Positions 7,729 to 15,423 of a DNA stretch of 18,950 bases are shown piece by piece (within the stretch, counting starts at the first letter, position 1; each line of letters starts with the position of its first letter). The notes below the pieces were generated by a model. That model was not told where the DNA came from. It did no database searches and saw only the letters and a program-made list of their open reading frames with translations. Position numbers and translations under genes: made by a program. Origin of the DNA: Pseudomonadota bacterium (lineage in GTDB: Bacteria; Pseudomonadota; Alphaproteobacteria; Rhizobiales; Hyphomicrobiaceae); contig JAEYYQ010000460.1 of assembly GCA_023428365.1 (NCBI GenBank), positions 1-18,950 on the forward strand. The letters are read 5' to 3'.

Positions 7729-9464
7729 GTGATCCTGCACTCGGAATGCTGATGCTCAGCCTGCTCGTTGCCGCGATCATGATGGGCTTCCCGACTGCCT
7801 TCACCTTGATGGGCCTCGGCATCATCTTTGGCTTCATGGCTTACTACAAGTCGGGCCAGCTGTTTGCCGACAATCTGGTGTTCGACCTCATGGTGCAGCG
7901 CACGTTCGGCGCCATGACCAACGACGTTCTTATCTCGATCCCGCTGTTCGTTCTCATGGGATATGTGATGGAGCGCGGCGCGCTGGTGGATCGGATGTTC
8001 TATTCGATCCAGCTTGCGTTCCGGAACGTGCCTGCCTCCCTGGCTGTTGCAACGCTGATCGTCTGTACGTTCTGGGGTATCGCTTCGGGGTTGGTCGGCG
8101 CCGTCGTGGTGCTGATGGGCGTTATTGCGATGAACCCGATGCTGCGTGCGGGCTATGACACGCGCCTGGCGGCAGGCGTGATTACAGCCGGCGGCACGTT
8201 GGGCATTCTCATCCCGCCGTCGGTCATGATCATCGTCTACGCGGCCGTTGCCGGACAATCGATCGTGAAGCTCTACGCAGCCGCGATGTTCCCGGGCTTC
8301 TTCCTGTCGTTCCTGTATCTCGTCTATATCATCGGCTGGGCGAAGCTGAATCCGAAGATCGCGCCGACACCGCCGCCCGAGATGACACGTGTGCCGGTGC
8401 CGGAATGGCTTTCGTCCTTTCAGTCTGCCTATCCGGGTAGTCTTCCGGGAGCTCTGGCGCGGGGCATCCTATCGCCGAGCCGGGCCATCTCCACGTCCTC
8501 GGGTTTTCTGACACGCGGGTTGCTGCTGAAGAATCTCTTTTATTCCCTCGTTCCGTTTATGCTCGTCGCGGGTACGTTAGGGCTGCTGTGGTGGTACGTT
8601 GTCATCCATCAGCAAACCTCCGCCGCAGTGGAAGTGCCGCCGGAACTCGTACCCCTCGGAGGTACGCCCTTACCGGAAGCGCCGGAAGCCTCTGGTCCGT
8701 CGACGAATTTCCTGATCGGCTTCTGGCTGACAACGGCCGTCATGGCCGTCGTAATGGTCCGTTACTACCTGCGCATGGACGCCGCGCGTCTTGAAGTCAT
8801 CAAGATGCTCACGACGTCGATTATGCCGCTGGCGACGCTGACTGTGGTCGTTCTAGCCGTAATCCTGTTTGGCATCACGACGGCGACGGAGTCGGCGGCG
8901 GTCGGCGCAGCGGGCGCGTTCCTGCTTGCGCTTCAGGCGAGAACTCTGAACTGGAAGCGGACCAAAGAGGCCGTGTTCCTCACGGCCAAGACCACATCGA
9001 TGGTGTGCTGGCTGTTCGTCGGTTCCGCTCTGTTCTCGGGCGTTTTTGCCATCCTCGGCGGTCAAGCGTTGGTCGAGGGCTGGGTGCTATCGATGAACCT
9101 GTCGCCCATCCAGTTCATGATCCTGTCGCAGGCGATCATCTTCCTGCTCGGCTGGCCGTTGGAATGGACGGAGATCATTGTCATCTTCGTGCCGATCTTC
9201 CTGCCGCTCCTCGATCATTTCAGCATCGACCCGCTGTTGTGGGGTGTGCTGGTGTTCGTGAACCTCCAGGCCGCCTTCCTGTCACCGCCGGTGGCAATGT
9301 CCGCGTTCTACCTGAAGGGCGTGGCGCCGAAGCACGTCACACTCAATCAGATCTTTGCGGGCATGATGCCCTACATGGTCATCGTCATCATCTGCATGGT
9401 GTTCATGTACCTATGGCCGGAGCTGACGCTGTGGCTGCCACGCGTGCTGTACGGCGGCGGGTGA
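7725..9464 (+). CDS. dctM: TRAP transporter large permease subunit (DctM family), long form with central insertion
   Basis: This is the substrate-carrying membrane subunit of the second TRAP system, coupled to dctQ by an ATGA overlap. At 579 residues it is 109 longer than the other DctM of this window. The N-terminal half is normal (MGFPTAFTLMG at 20-30; GGTLGILIPPSVMIIVYAA, about 156-174). The signature in the second half is GITTATESAAVGA (383-395), in place of GxxTPTEA. Between them, residues about 206-355 hold extra material: a Pro-rich stretch, a polar loop, a membrane segment near 274-294, a Pro/Glu-rich loop (PPELVPLGG, LPEAPEASG) and another membrane segment near 327-347. The corresponding linker in the other DctM is only about 30 residues. 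No frameshift is seen. A nested hairpin follows the stop. Confidence 0.93.
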   Translation: MSDPALGMLMLSLLVAAIMMGFPTAFTLMGLGIIFGFMAYYKSGQLFADNLVFDLMVQRTFGAMTNDVLISIPLFVLMGYVMERGALVDRMFYSIQLAFRNVPASLAVATLIVCTFWGIASGLVGAVVVLMGVIAMNPMLRAGYDTRLAAGVITAGGTLGILIPPSVMIIVYAAVAGQSIVKLYAAAMFPGFFLSFLYLVYIIGWAKLNPKIAPTPPPEMTRVPVPEWLSSFQSAYPGSLPGALARGILSPSRAISTSSGFLTRGLLLKNLFYSLVPFMLVAGTLGLLWWYVVIHQQTSAAVEVPPELVPLGGTPLPEAPEASGPSTNFLIGFWLTTAVMAVVMVRYYLRMDAARLEVIKMLTTSIMPLATLTVVVLAVILFGITTATESAAVGAAGAFLLALQARTLNWKRTKEAVFLTAKTTSMVCWLFVGSALFSGVFAILGGQALVEGWVLSMNLSPIQFMILSQAIIFLLGWPLEWTEIIVIFVPIFLPLLDHFSIDPLLWGVLVFVNLQAAFLSPPVAMSAFYLKGVAPKHVTLNQIFAGMMPYMVIVIICMVFMYLWPELTLWLPRVLYGGG

Positions 9465-9486
9465 CGTATCCGTGATTGGCGCCTTG

Positions 9487-9542
9487 GAAGGAGGAAACGT
9501 CCTGTCGCCATGAAATAGAGGCGTTCGGACGTTTCCTCCTTC
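9487..9542 (+). terminator. long nested hairpin after dctM, likely operon terminator
   Basis: A perfect 16-bp inverted repeat (GAAGGAGGAAACGTCC at 9487-9502 and its complement at 9527-9542) encloses a 24-base loop. Inside that loop is a second 4-bp stem, CGCC (9506-9509) and GGCG (9520-9523). The outer stem is perfect and starts 22 bases after the dctM stop. Downstream bases TATCTGTTTT give only a broken T-run, so termination may be incomplete. Confidence 0.65.
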
Positions 9543-9634
9543 TATCTGTTTTGGCGGCAGTCGAACTCCCGCGCACAGTGTGCCATCGCGCTGGTATGGC
9601 AGCCCGAGCCTATGGGATGAAGGCGCGATCACTG

Positions 9635-9662
9635 CCTCCAATTAAATCCTGGAGATTGGAGG
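9635..9662. promoter_or_regulatory. dyad, candidate operator upstream of ttuC
   Basis: CCTCCAAT (9635-9642) and ATTGGAGG (9655-9662) form a perfect 8-bp inverted repeat with a 12-base AT-rich spacer. The half-sites are 20 bases apart centre to centre, about two helical turns, which suits a dimeric regulator. It lies about 60 bases before the ttuC start. No regulator gene is in the window, so the binding protein is unknown. Confidence 0.4.
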
Positions 9663-9668
9663 GATCGC

Positions 9669-9682
9669 ATGCCAAAAGGCAT
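9669..9682 (+). repeat. small hairpin in the ttuC leader
   Basis: ATGCC, loop AAAA, GGCAT forms a compact 5-bp stem just downstream of the candidate operator and 38 bases before the ttuC start. It may be a leader structure or chance. Confidence 0.25.
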
Positions 9683-9720
9683 CGTCGCTGAACACCGCGC
9701 GACAAGGATCGGAGACGAGC

Positions 9721-10797
9721 ATGAAGACCTATACAATCGCCGCTATTCCAGGTGACGGCATCGGCACGGAAGTCATTCAAGCCGGCATCGAAGTGCTCGG
9801 CGCCGTTGCGGAGCGGGATGAGGGCTTCAAGCTCAAATTTGATCACTTCGACTGGGGTGGCGAGTACTACAAGAAACACGGTCGCATGATGCCCGCTGAT
9901 GGCCGCGATCTCATCAAAAAGCATGATGCGATCCTGTTCGGCTCTGCCGGCCATCCGGAAATTCCCGATCACATCACGTTGTGGGGCCTGCGTCTGGCCA
10001 TCTGCCAGCCATTCGATCAGTACGCCAATGTGCGGCCGACCCGCGTATTGCCGGGCATCGTATCGCCGCTGCGCGCGGTGAAGGACAAGGAACTCGACTG
10101 GGTGATTGTGCGCGAGAACTCCGAGGGCGAATACGCTGGCGTCGGTGGCCGTGTGCATCAGGGATCACCGTTGGAGGCCGCAACCGACGTTGCCATGTTC
10201 ACGCGCGCGGGCGTCGAGCGCATCATGCGGTTTGCGTTCCGTCTCGCACAGTCGCGGCCGCGCAAACTGCTGACCGTTGTCACCAAGTCGAATGCGCAAC
10301 GTCACGCCATGGTGATGTGGGACGAAATCGCGACCGAGGTTGCGCAAGAATTCCCCGACGTCACCTGGGATAAGATGCTTGTCGATGCCATGACGATGCG
10401 CATGGTGATGAAGCCGCAGTCCATCGACACCATTGTAGCGACCAACCTGCACGCGGACATCCTGTCGGATCTGGCGGCCGCGCTGGCTGGCTCACTCGGG
10501 ATCGCGCCCACCGCCAATATCAATCCGGAACGGCAATTCCCCTCGATGTTCGAGCCGATTCACGGCTCCGCTTTCGACATCATGGGCAAGGGCATAGCCA
10601 ACCCGATTGGCACATTCTGGTCGGCAGTCATGCTGCTGGAGCATCTCGAAGAGCAAGCTGCAGCCACGCGGCTCATGTCGGCGATTGAACGGGTCACGGC
10701 GGATGCCCGTTTTCACACGCCCGATCTTGGCGGCAACGCCCGGACGTCGGAGGTCACCGCAGCAGTGATTGACGCCATTCACGGCTCCAACGCTTAA
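9721..10797 (+). CDS. ttuC: tartrate dehydrogenase / D-malate dehydrogenase family (isopropylmalate dehydrogenase superfamily)
   Basis: Members of this family oxidise and decarboxylate hydroxy-dicarboxylates such as tartrate and D-malate with NAD+ and a divalent metal; D-malate gives pyruvate. The 358-residue protein has the superfamily start IAAIPGDGIG (6-15). EYYKKHGRMMPADG (48-61) and ITLWGLRL (85-92) mark the TtuC/DmlA branch and differ from LeuB. Catalytic Tyr138 (RENSEGEYAG) and Lys189 (TKSNA) are present, as are acidic metal ligands at Asp222, Asp246 and Asp250. FEPIHGSAFDIMGKGIANP (277-295) is the nucleotide-binding region. GGAG (9711-9714) lies six bases before the ATG. It follows the second TRAP operon on the same strand after 256 bases containing a terminator-like hairpin and a dyad. 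The family is firm; tartrate versus D-malate as substrate is not decided. Confidence 0.9.
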   Translation: MKTYTIAAIPGDGIGTEVIQAGIEVLGAVAERDEGFKLKFDHFDWGGEYYKKHGRMMPADGRDLIKKHDAILFGSAGHPEIPDHITLWGLRLAICQPFDQYANVRPTRVLPGIVSPLRAVKDKELDWVIVRENSEGEYAGVGGRVHQGSPLEAATDVAMFTRAGVERIMRFAFRLAQSRPRKLLTVVTKSNAQRHAMVMWDEIATEVAQEFPDVTWDKMLVDAMTMRMVMKPQSIDTIVATNLHADILSDLAAALAGSLGIAPTANINPERQFPSMFEPIHGSAFDIMGKGIANPIGTFWSAVMLLEHLEEQAAATRLMSAIERVTADARFHTPDLGGNARTSEVTAAVIDAIHGSNA

Positions 10798-10905
10798 GAG
10801 GTCGATCGTAGCGCTGGAGGTCTTCGGCAGGTTGCAGGCGTGCTTCCGCAGTCCGGAGGGGACGGACACCATAGCATTGCATCAAAGAGTAGACGTTGCC
10901 GTCCC

Positions 10906-10918
10906 GGCCCTAAGGGCC
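10906..10918. terminator. short hairpin between convergent ttuC and cysG, weak terminator candidate
   Basis: GGCCC, loop TAA, GGGCC makes a 5-bp G-C stem in the 155-base gap between the two convergent genes. No T-run follows on either strand, so its role as a terminator is doubtful. Nothing else stands out in this gap. Confidence 0.2.
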
Positions 10919-10952
10919 ACAAGCGGTCGTCGCAGTCTTATTGATTATAGCT

Positions 10953-12437
10953 TTAGCCCAAAAGCGATTGATCGAAGAAAGGCCTGCTTGCCATAAGTCC
11001 GGGAGAGGACGCATCGACGTCTCTTGGCTTCCGAAATGCCTCACCCACCCCGATCAAATTTGGCAGCGTTGCGTCAATGTCGACCATCGACCGCTGTAGA
11101 CCCGCCAGGTCAGTCGTCCGCAACTGTTCGGTCGCGCGCCCGATCGCCGCTGCGACCACGACCGGTGTGAGCGGCGACAGGCCCGCTTCGATGAGCCGCT
11201 CGGCGATATCGCCCGCCGTTCGCCCGGCCATGTAGAAAATTGTCGTCGCTGACCGGTCGGCTATAGCACGCCAGTCGACGTCTTCGGGCAATCCGCCCGC
11301 CTTCGAATGACCCGTCACGAAGCGAACCGATTTGGCATGATCGCGGTGGGTCAGCGAGATACCCAACGCCGCAGCCATGGCGAGTCCCGCCGTGATGCCA
11401 GGCACGACATCGTATCCGATCCCGGCTGCCTCCAGCACAGCGATCTCTTCGCCGGCGCGTCCGAAAATCATGGGGTCCCCCGACTTGAGCCGCACGACGC
11501 GCCGGCCGGCACGCGCCAGTTTCACCATCGTTTCATTGATCTCGTGCTGCTTGCAGCTCGATCGACCGGCGCGCTTGCCGACGAGGATCCGCTTGGCTTC
11601 GCGACGCGCCAGTTCCAGCACCTCGTCCGAAACGAGATCGTCGAACAGGATCACGTCGGCCGCCTGTAAGGCGCGCACGGCCTTCAGCGTCAGGAGCTCC
11701 GCGTCTCCGGGACCGGCGCCGACAAAGGTGACATGACCTTGCCGGTCTTCGTCCGCCGTCGCCAGCATATGCCTGCCGAGATCATCTGCCGCCGCGCTGT
11801 CCGGTGCATGCCGGAAAGCACGGTCGACCAGCCTTTCCCAAAAAGCGCGACGGCTGGCGCCGGGCGTCAGACGCTCGGCGACACTGTCACGCAGGTTGCG
11901 GGCCAAGGCTGCCCAGTCAGCGAGAAAGGGAGGCAGGAGAGTCTCGATGCGTCGGCGTACGGCCTGCGCCAAGATGGGCGCCGCGCCCGAGGTCGAGATC
12001 CCAACCATCAGAGGCGAACGATTGACGATCGAGCCGAACTGGAAATGGCAGTAAGCCGGCTTGTCGATGACATTGCAGGCGGCACCTGCTTTACGCGCAG
12101 CGGCTTCGAAGGCGGCGGCTTCCTCGTCGTTGTCGGCGGCAGCCAGTGCAACTGCCGCGCCTTTCAGGCACGCAGCATCCCATGCACGCGCGTGAAGCGT
12201 AATGGCCTGCTCTCGCTTGAGGATTTTGGTGAATTCTGCGGAGATGTCCTCCTGTCGTGCATAGACGTGGACATCGGCGCCGGCCGCCGCGAGAAGCTCG
12301 GCTTTCCATGCGGCCGCGTCGCTCCCGCCCGCCACGACGGCCCGCTTTCCGGTCAGAGGCAAGAAGACCGGCAGAACGCTCAGTGGCTTGATGCGCGCCG
12401 GCGCGACGTCACTCGGCTGCGCGGATATGAGCTGCAT
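10953..12437 (-). CDS. cysG: siroheme synthase CysG (methyltransferase, dehydrogenase and ferrochelatase fusion)
   Basis: CysG turns uroporphyrinogen III into siroheme by two SAM-dependent methylations, NAD+-dependent oxidation and iron insertion. Siroheme is the cofactor of the NirB encoded upstream in this operon. The 494-residue protein has an N-terminal dehydrogenase/chelatase module (about 20-230) with AVVAGGSDAAAWKAELL (33-49) and ADND (101-104), whose last Asp matches the catalytic Asp of the family. INRSPLM-type sequence (VNRSPLM, 138-144) follows. The methyltransferase module begins near 234 with VTFVGAGPGDAELLTLKA (236-253), then LKSGDPMIFGRAGEE (317-331) and VVPGITA (344-350). The nucleotide-binding motif has GGS where enterobacterial CysG has GGG. 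AAGGA precedes the ATG at 9 bases. It overlaps the end of nasA by 29 bases, implying coupled translation. Confidence 0.94.
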   Translation of the reverse strand: MQLISAQPSDVAPARIKPLSVLPVFLPLTGKRAVVAGGSDAAAWKAELLAAAGADVHVYARQEDISAEFTKILKREQAITLHARAWDAACLKGAAVALAAADNDEEAAAFEAAARKAGAACNVIDKPAYCHFQFGSIVNRSPLMVGISTSGAAPILAQAVRRRIETLLPPFLADWAALARNLRDSVAERLTPGASRRAFWERLVDRAFRHAPDSAAADDLGRHMLATADEDRQGHVTFVGAGPGDAELLTLKAVRALQAADVILFDDLVSDEVLELARREAKRILVGKRAGRSSCKQHEINETMVKLARAGRRVVRLKSGDPMIFGRAGEEIAVLEAAGIGYDVVPGITAGLAMAAALGISLTHRDHAKSVRFVTGHSKAGGLPEDVDWRAIADRSATTIFYMAGRTAGDIAERLIEAGLSPLTPVVVAAAIGRATEQLRTTDLAGLQRSMVDIDATLPNLIGVGEAFRKPRDVDASSPGLMASRPFFDQSLLG

Positions 12438-15084
12438 CGATTATGGTCCTTATCTCAGAGCGGCAGGAGCCGCAGTTGGTGCCTGCTCGCAATCGGGCGC
12501 CGATTTGCTCGACGGTTGAACAGCCCGCGGCAATGGCCGCCCCAAGCTGGTTCACACCGACATTGAAGCAGGAGCACACGATCCGCCCCGCCGTCGGCAT
12601 TGGGACGGGAGAGCGGCCGGATAACAGCGCCTTGCGATCGGCCATTGAAAGGGGGTGACGCGAGCCGATGAGCGATATCAACCAATCGCGCGCCGGCAAC
12701 TGCCCAGGCGGCGCAACGAGCAGAGCTTCGGCCATTGCGCCATTCTCATCGACAACCGCCGCGCGGTAGTTCAAGCCGCGCCGGTCCGTATATTCCAGCA
12801 GCTGATCGCGCCGAAAACCATCGAGAAGCCCCCGCGCCAGAAGAATGCCATCCTCGGGGTCTTCGGTGCCGCAGAGTTCGTAGACCCACCCGCCATCAAC
12901 GGTGCGCCTGCTCCAATGCACGAAGCCGGTCGGCCTCAGATCCCGCCGGGTCAGGAGAGAGCCGGTCCAGGCGACTGCCTCGCGTGTGATCCGTACCGGT
13001 ACATGCTTCAATTCCGGTTGCCCGGAATACGGATCGGTTATCGGCGTACAGAGCGAACCCGCGCCGGCGATTGCAGCGAAGTCTCCGCTCCAGTGCATCG
13101 GCAGAAATACCTGGCCGGGGCGCTGCTGCTCGGTGAGACGAACTTTCGCCCGAGCAAAACCGTAGCGGCTTGAGAGATGCACCAGGTCACCGTCGACGAG
13201 TTCAGAAGCAGCAGCATCGGCGGGATTAATGTCGACGGCAGGTTCTGGCGCGTTGGACATCAGGCGCGGCACGCGACCGGTGCGCGTCATCGTATGCCAT
13301 TGGTCGCGCAGGCGGCCGGTCGTGAGAGCGATGGGGAAACTGGCGTCGATGACGAGCGCGGTGCTCTCCTGCCGTACCGGCACGAAACGGGCCCGGCCGT
13401 CCGGCGTCGGAAATCGGCCGTCGCCAAAGAGCCGATCCAGCTCTACGGCCGGTTTTTGCGTCGGCCAATGGCGAGGGGCAAAACTTTCGTAAGCCTCACG
13501 ATCGATGCAGGCGAGGCCGCCGATATCGAATGTGCGTTTCCCTTCGTTCTCGAACGCTGAAAGTCCGGCATGCTCGCGGAAGATCGCCGCCGGGCTCTCG
13601 AAGGCGAAGGCTTCGGCAAACCCCATGCGTCGCGCCACATCGCAAATGATTTGCCAGTCCGGCCGCGCTTCGCCGGGTAGCGGCATGAAGGACCTTTGAC
13701 GGGACAGGCGCCGTTCCGAGTTGGTCACCATGCCGTCCTTTTCGCCCCAGGCTGCCGCCGGAAGCAGAACGTCGGCGTAACGTGTGGTGTCGGTTCGGGT
13801 GACGTCCGTGACGACGACGAAATCGCAGGACTTCAAGGCTGCACGGACGCGCCGCGCGTCGGGCATGCTCACGGCCGGATTGGTGCCCATGATCCAGAGT
13901 GCCTTGATGCGTCCATCGCCAGCGGCCTCGAACATATCGACGGCCTTCAAACCTCCACGTTGAGCGATATTTTGTGATTGCCAGTATCGTGCGACCCGGT
14001 CCACGTCAGCCGGCGTGTCGAAAGTCATGTGCGCCGCGAGCTGATTGGCGAGCCCTCCGACCTCGCGGCCACCCATCGCATTCGGCTGTCCGGTTACCGA
14101 GAACGGACCCATGCCCGGCTTTCCGATCCGCCCGGTCGCCAGATGGCAGTTGATGATGGCGTTCACCTTGTCCGTGCCGTGCGCCGACTGGTTGACGCCC
14201 TGGCTGTAGACCGTCACCGTCCTTTCGGTGGCAGCGAAGAACTCGAAGAAAAGCCTGACATCGGCAGGCCTCAGGGCGCATCCTTTGGCCACCCGTTCGA
14301 TAGATGGCGCATCGGCGACCGCGACAGAGAATGCATCATAGAACCCCGACGTGTTCGCGGCGATGTACGTTTCATCGATCGCACGCGACCGCCTGAGATG
14401 CGCAAGCAGTCCGTTGAACAGGAGCACGTCCGTACCCGGATCAAGCGGGAGATGCAGATCGCATTCCTCGGCGGTCGCAGTACGGCGCGGATCGATGACT
14501 ACGATCTTGGTGCCGCGCGTCTTGCGCGCTGCAAGAAGCCGCTGATAGAGGATGGGATGGCACCAGGCCGTATTGGAGCCCGTCAGCACGACGAGGTCAG
14601 CCTGGTCGAAATCCTCATACGTGCCCGGGACGATGTCTTCGCCGAAGGCGCGCCGATGACCGGTCACGGACGAGGCCATGCAGAGACGCGAGTTTGTATC
14701 GATGTTGGCCGAGCCGATGAAGCCTTTCATCAGCTTGTTGGCGACGTAGTAATCCTCGGTGAGCAATTGCCCTGAAACGTAGAAGCCGATCGAGTTGGGG
14801 CCGTGCTCGGCGATGGTCTCGGAGAACTTGCGGGCGACGAGATCAAGAGCCGTGTCCCACGCGGCGCGTTTGCCGGCGATCTCCGGATGAAGCAGCCGGC
14901 CTTCGAGGCTCATCGTTTCCCCGAGCGCGGAGCCCTTGGAGCAGAGCTTGCCGAAATTTGCAGGATGATTGGCATCGCCACGGACGGAAACCGTGTTGTC
15001 GGCGGCGACTTTGGCCAGCACCCCACAGCCCACACCGCAATAGGGGCAGGTTGTCCTGACTTCGGCTGACACCTCGGTCGTCAT
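12409..15084 (-). CDS. nasA: assimilatory nitrate reductase catalytic subunit (NasA type, C-terminal BFD-like domain)
   Basis: NasA reduces nitrate to nitrite in the cytoplasm, using bis-MGD molybdenum and iron-sulfur clusters. From ATG 15084 it has 891 residues. The frame runs 94 codons further upstream, but that part merely overlaps nirD in another frame and has no family likeness, while MTTEV leads straight into the cluster motif. Cys13, Cys16, Cys20 and Cys48 bind a [4Fe-4S] cluster. Cys135 (NSRLCMASSV) is the expected molybdenum ligand. The C-terminal molybdopterin-binding domain starts near 585 (LTTGRLRDQWHTMTRTG). The last 59 residues are a BFD-like [2Fe-2S] domain with Cys837, Cys839, Cys871 and Cys874. 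No Tat signal is present, as expected for a cytoplasmic enzyme. It starts five bases after nirD and overlaps cysG by 29. Confidence 0.95.
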   Translation of the reverse strand: MTTEVSAEVRTTCPYCGVGCGVLAKVAADNTVSVRGDANHPANFGKLCSKGSALGETMSLEGRLLHPEIAGKRAAWDTALDLVARKFSETIAEHGPNSIGFYVSGQLLTEDYYVANKLMKGFIGSANIDTNSRLCMASSVTGHRRAFGEDIVPGTYEDFDQADLVVLTGSNTAWCHPILYQRLLAARKTRGTKIVVIDPRRTATAEECDLHLPLDPGTDVLLFNGLLAHLRRSRAIDETYIAANTSGFYDAFSVAVADAPSIERVAKGCALRPADVRLFFEFFAATERTVTVYSQGVNQSAHGTDKVNAIINCHLATGRIGKPGMGPFSVTGQPNAMGGREVGGLANQLAAHMTFDTPADVDRVARYWQSQNIAQRGGLKAVDMFEAAGDGRIKALWIMGTNPAVSMPDARRVRAALKSCDFVVVTDVTRTDTTRYADVLLPAAAWGEKDGMVTNSERRLSRQRSFMPLPGEARPDWQIICDVARRMGFAEAFAFESPAAIFREHAGLSAFENEGKRTFDIGGLACIDREAYESFAPRHWPTQKPAVELDRLFGDGRFPTPDGRARFVPVRQESTALVIDASFPIALTTGRLRDQWHTMTRTGRVPRLMSNAPEPAVDINPADAAASELVDGDLVHLSSRYGFARAKVRLTEQQRPGQVFLPMHWSGDFAAIAGAGSLCTPITDPYSGQPELKHVPVRITREAVAWTGSLLTRRDLRPTGFVHWSRRTVDGGWVYELCGTEDPEDGILLARGLLDGFRRDQLLEYTDRRGLNYRAAVVDENGAMAEALLVAPPGQLPARDWLISLIGSRHPLSMADRKALLSGRSPVPMPTAGRIVCSCFNVGVNQLGAAIAAGCSTVEQIGARLRAGTNCGSCRSEIRTIIDAAHIRAAE

Positions 15085-15089
15085 CGCGC

Positions 15090-15419
15090 TTATTCCGCCG
15101 CGGCGAGTTGCTCGCCGAGCGCAATCGAGATCCGCCCGTTCACGACCCTGACAGGAATGGTCTTCACCGTACCCTTGTCGGCGCCCTGAGCCTCGCCGGT
15201 TTCCAGAGAGATCACCCAGTTGTGCAGCGGACAGGTGACGGCTGCGCCGTGCACGATACCCTGGCTGAGCGGCCCGCCTCTGTGCGGGCAACGGTCCTCC
15301 ATGGCGAAGATCCGGTCGTCTGCCGTGCGGAAGACACCGATCATGCCTTGCGGAGTATTCACGCAACGGGCCCCGCGCCGCGGGATCTCGTCGATCGTAC
15401 CAATCGTGAACCAGCTCAT
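15090..15419 (-). CDS. nirD: nitrite reductase (NADH) small subunit NirD, Rieske type
   Basis: NirD is the small subunit of cytoplasmic NADH-dependent nitrite reductase, which makes ammonium. From ATG 15419 it has 109 residues, the normal size. The frame stays open 42 codons further upstream, but that part only overlaps nirB, and GGAG seven bases before 15419 supports this start. The Rieske [2Fe-2S] ligands are complete: Cys44 and His46 (CPHRGGPL) and Cys63 and His66 (CPLHNW). Enterobacterial NirD has lost these ligands, so this protein resembles the NasE-like, cluster-carrying kind. It lies four bases after nirB and five before nasA, clearly cotranscribed. Confidence 0.94.
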   Translation of the reverse strand: MSWFTIGTIDEIPRRGARCVNTPQGMIGVFRTADDRIFAMEDRCPHRGGPLSQGIVHGAAVTCPLHNWVISLETGEAQGADKGTVKTIPVRVVNGRISIALGEQLAAAE

Positions 15420-15423
15420 CGCG

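Noticed and set aside
9476..9691. 71-residue plus-strand frame between dctM and ttuC
   Set aside because: It runs through the nested hairpin and the dyad, has no Shine-Dalgarno sequence and resembles no known protein.
10950..10965. GCTTT/AAAGC inverted repeat at the end of cysG
   Set aside because: It has only five pairs, mostly A-T, with no T-run after it in the cysG direction. It is too weak to call a terminator.
13978..14775. 265-residue plus-strand frame opposite nasA
   Set aside because: It is fully inside nasA, in the opposite phase of conserved motifs, and has no independent features.
15085..15366. Upstream extension of nasA by 94 codons
   Set aside because: The extension is Arg-rich, lies over nirD in another frame and has no counterpart in NasA proteins. 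The start at 15084 leads directly into the iron-sulfur motif.
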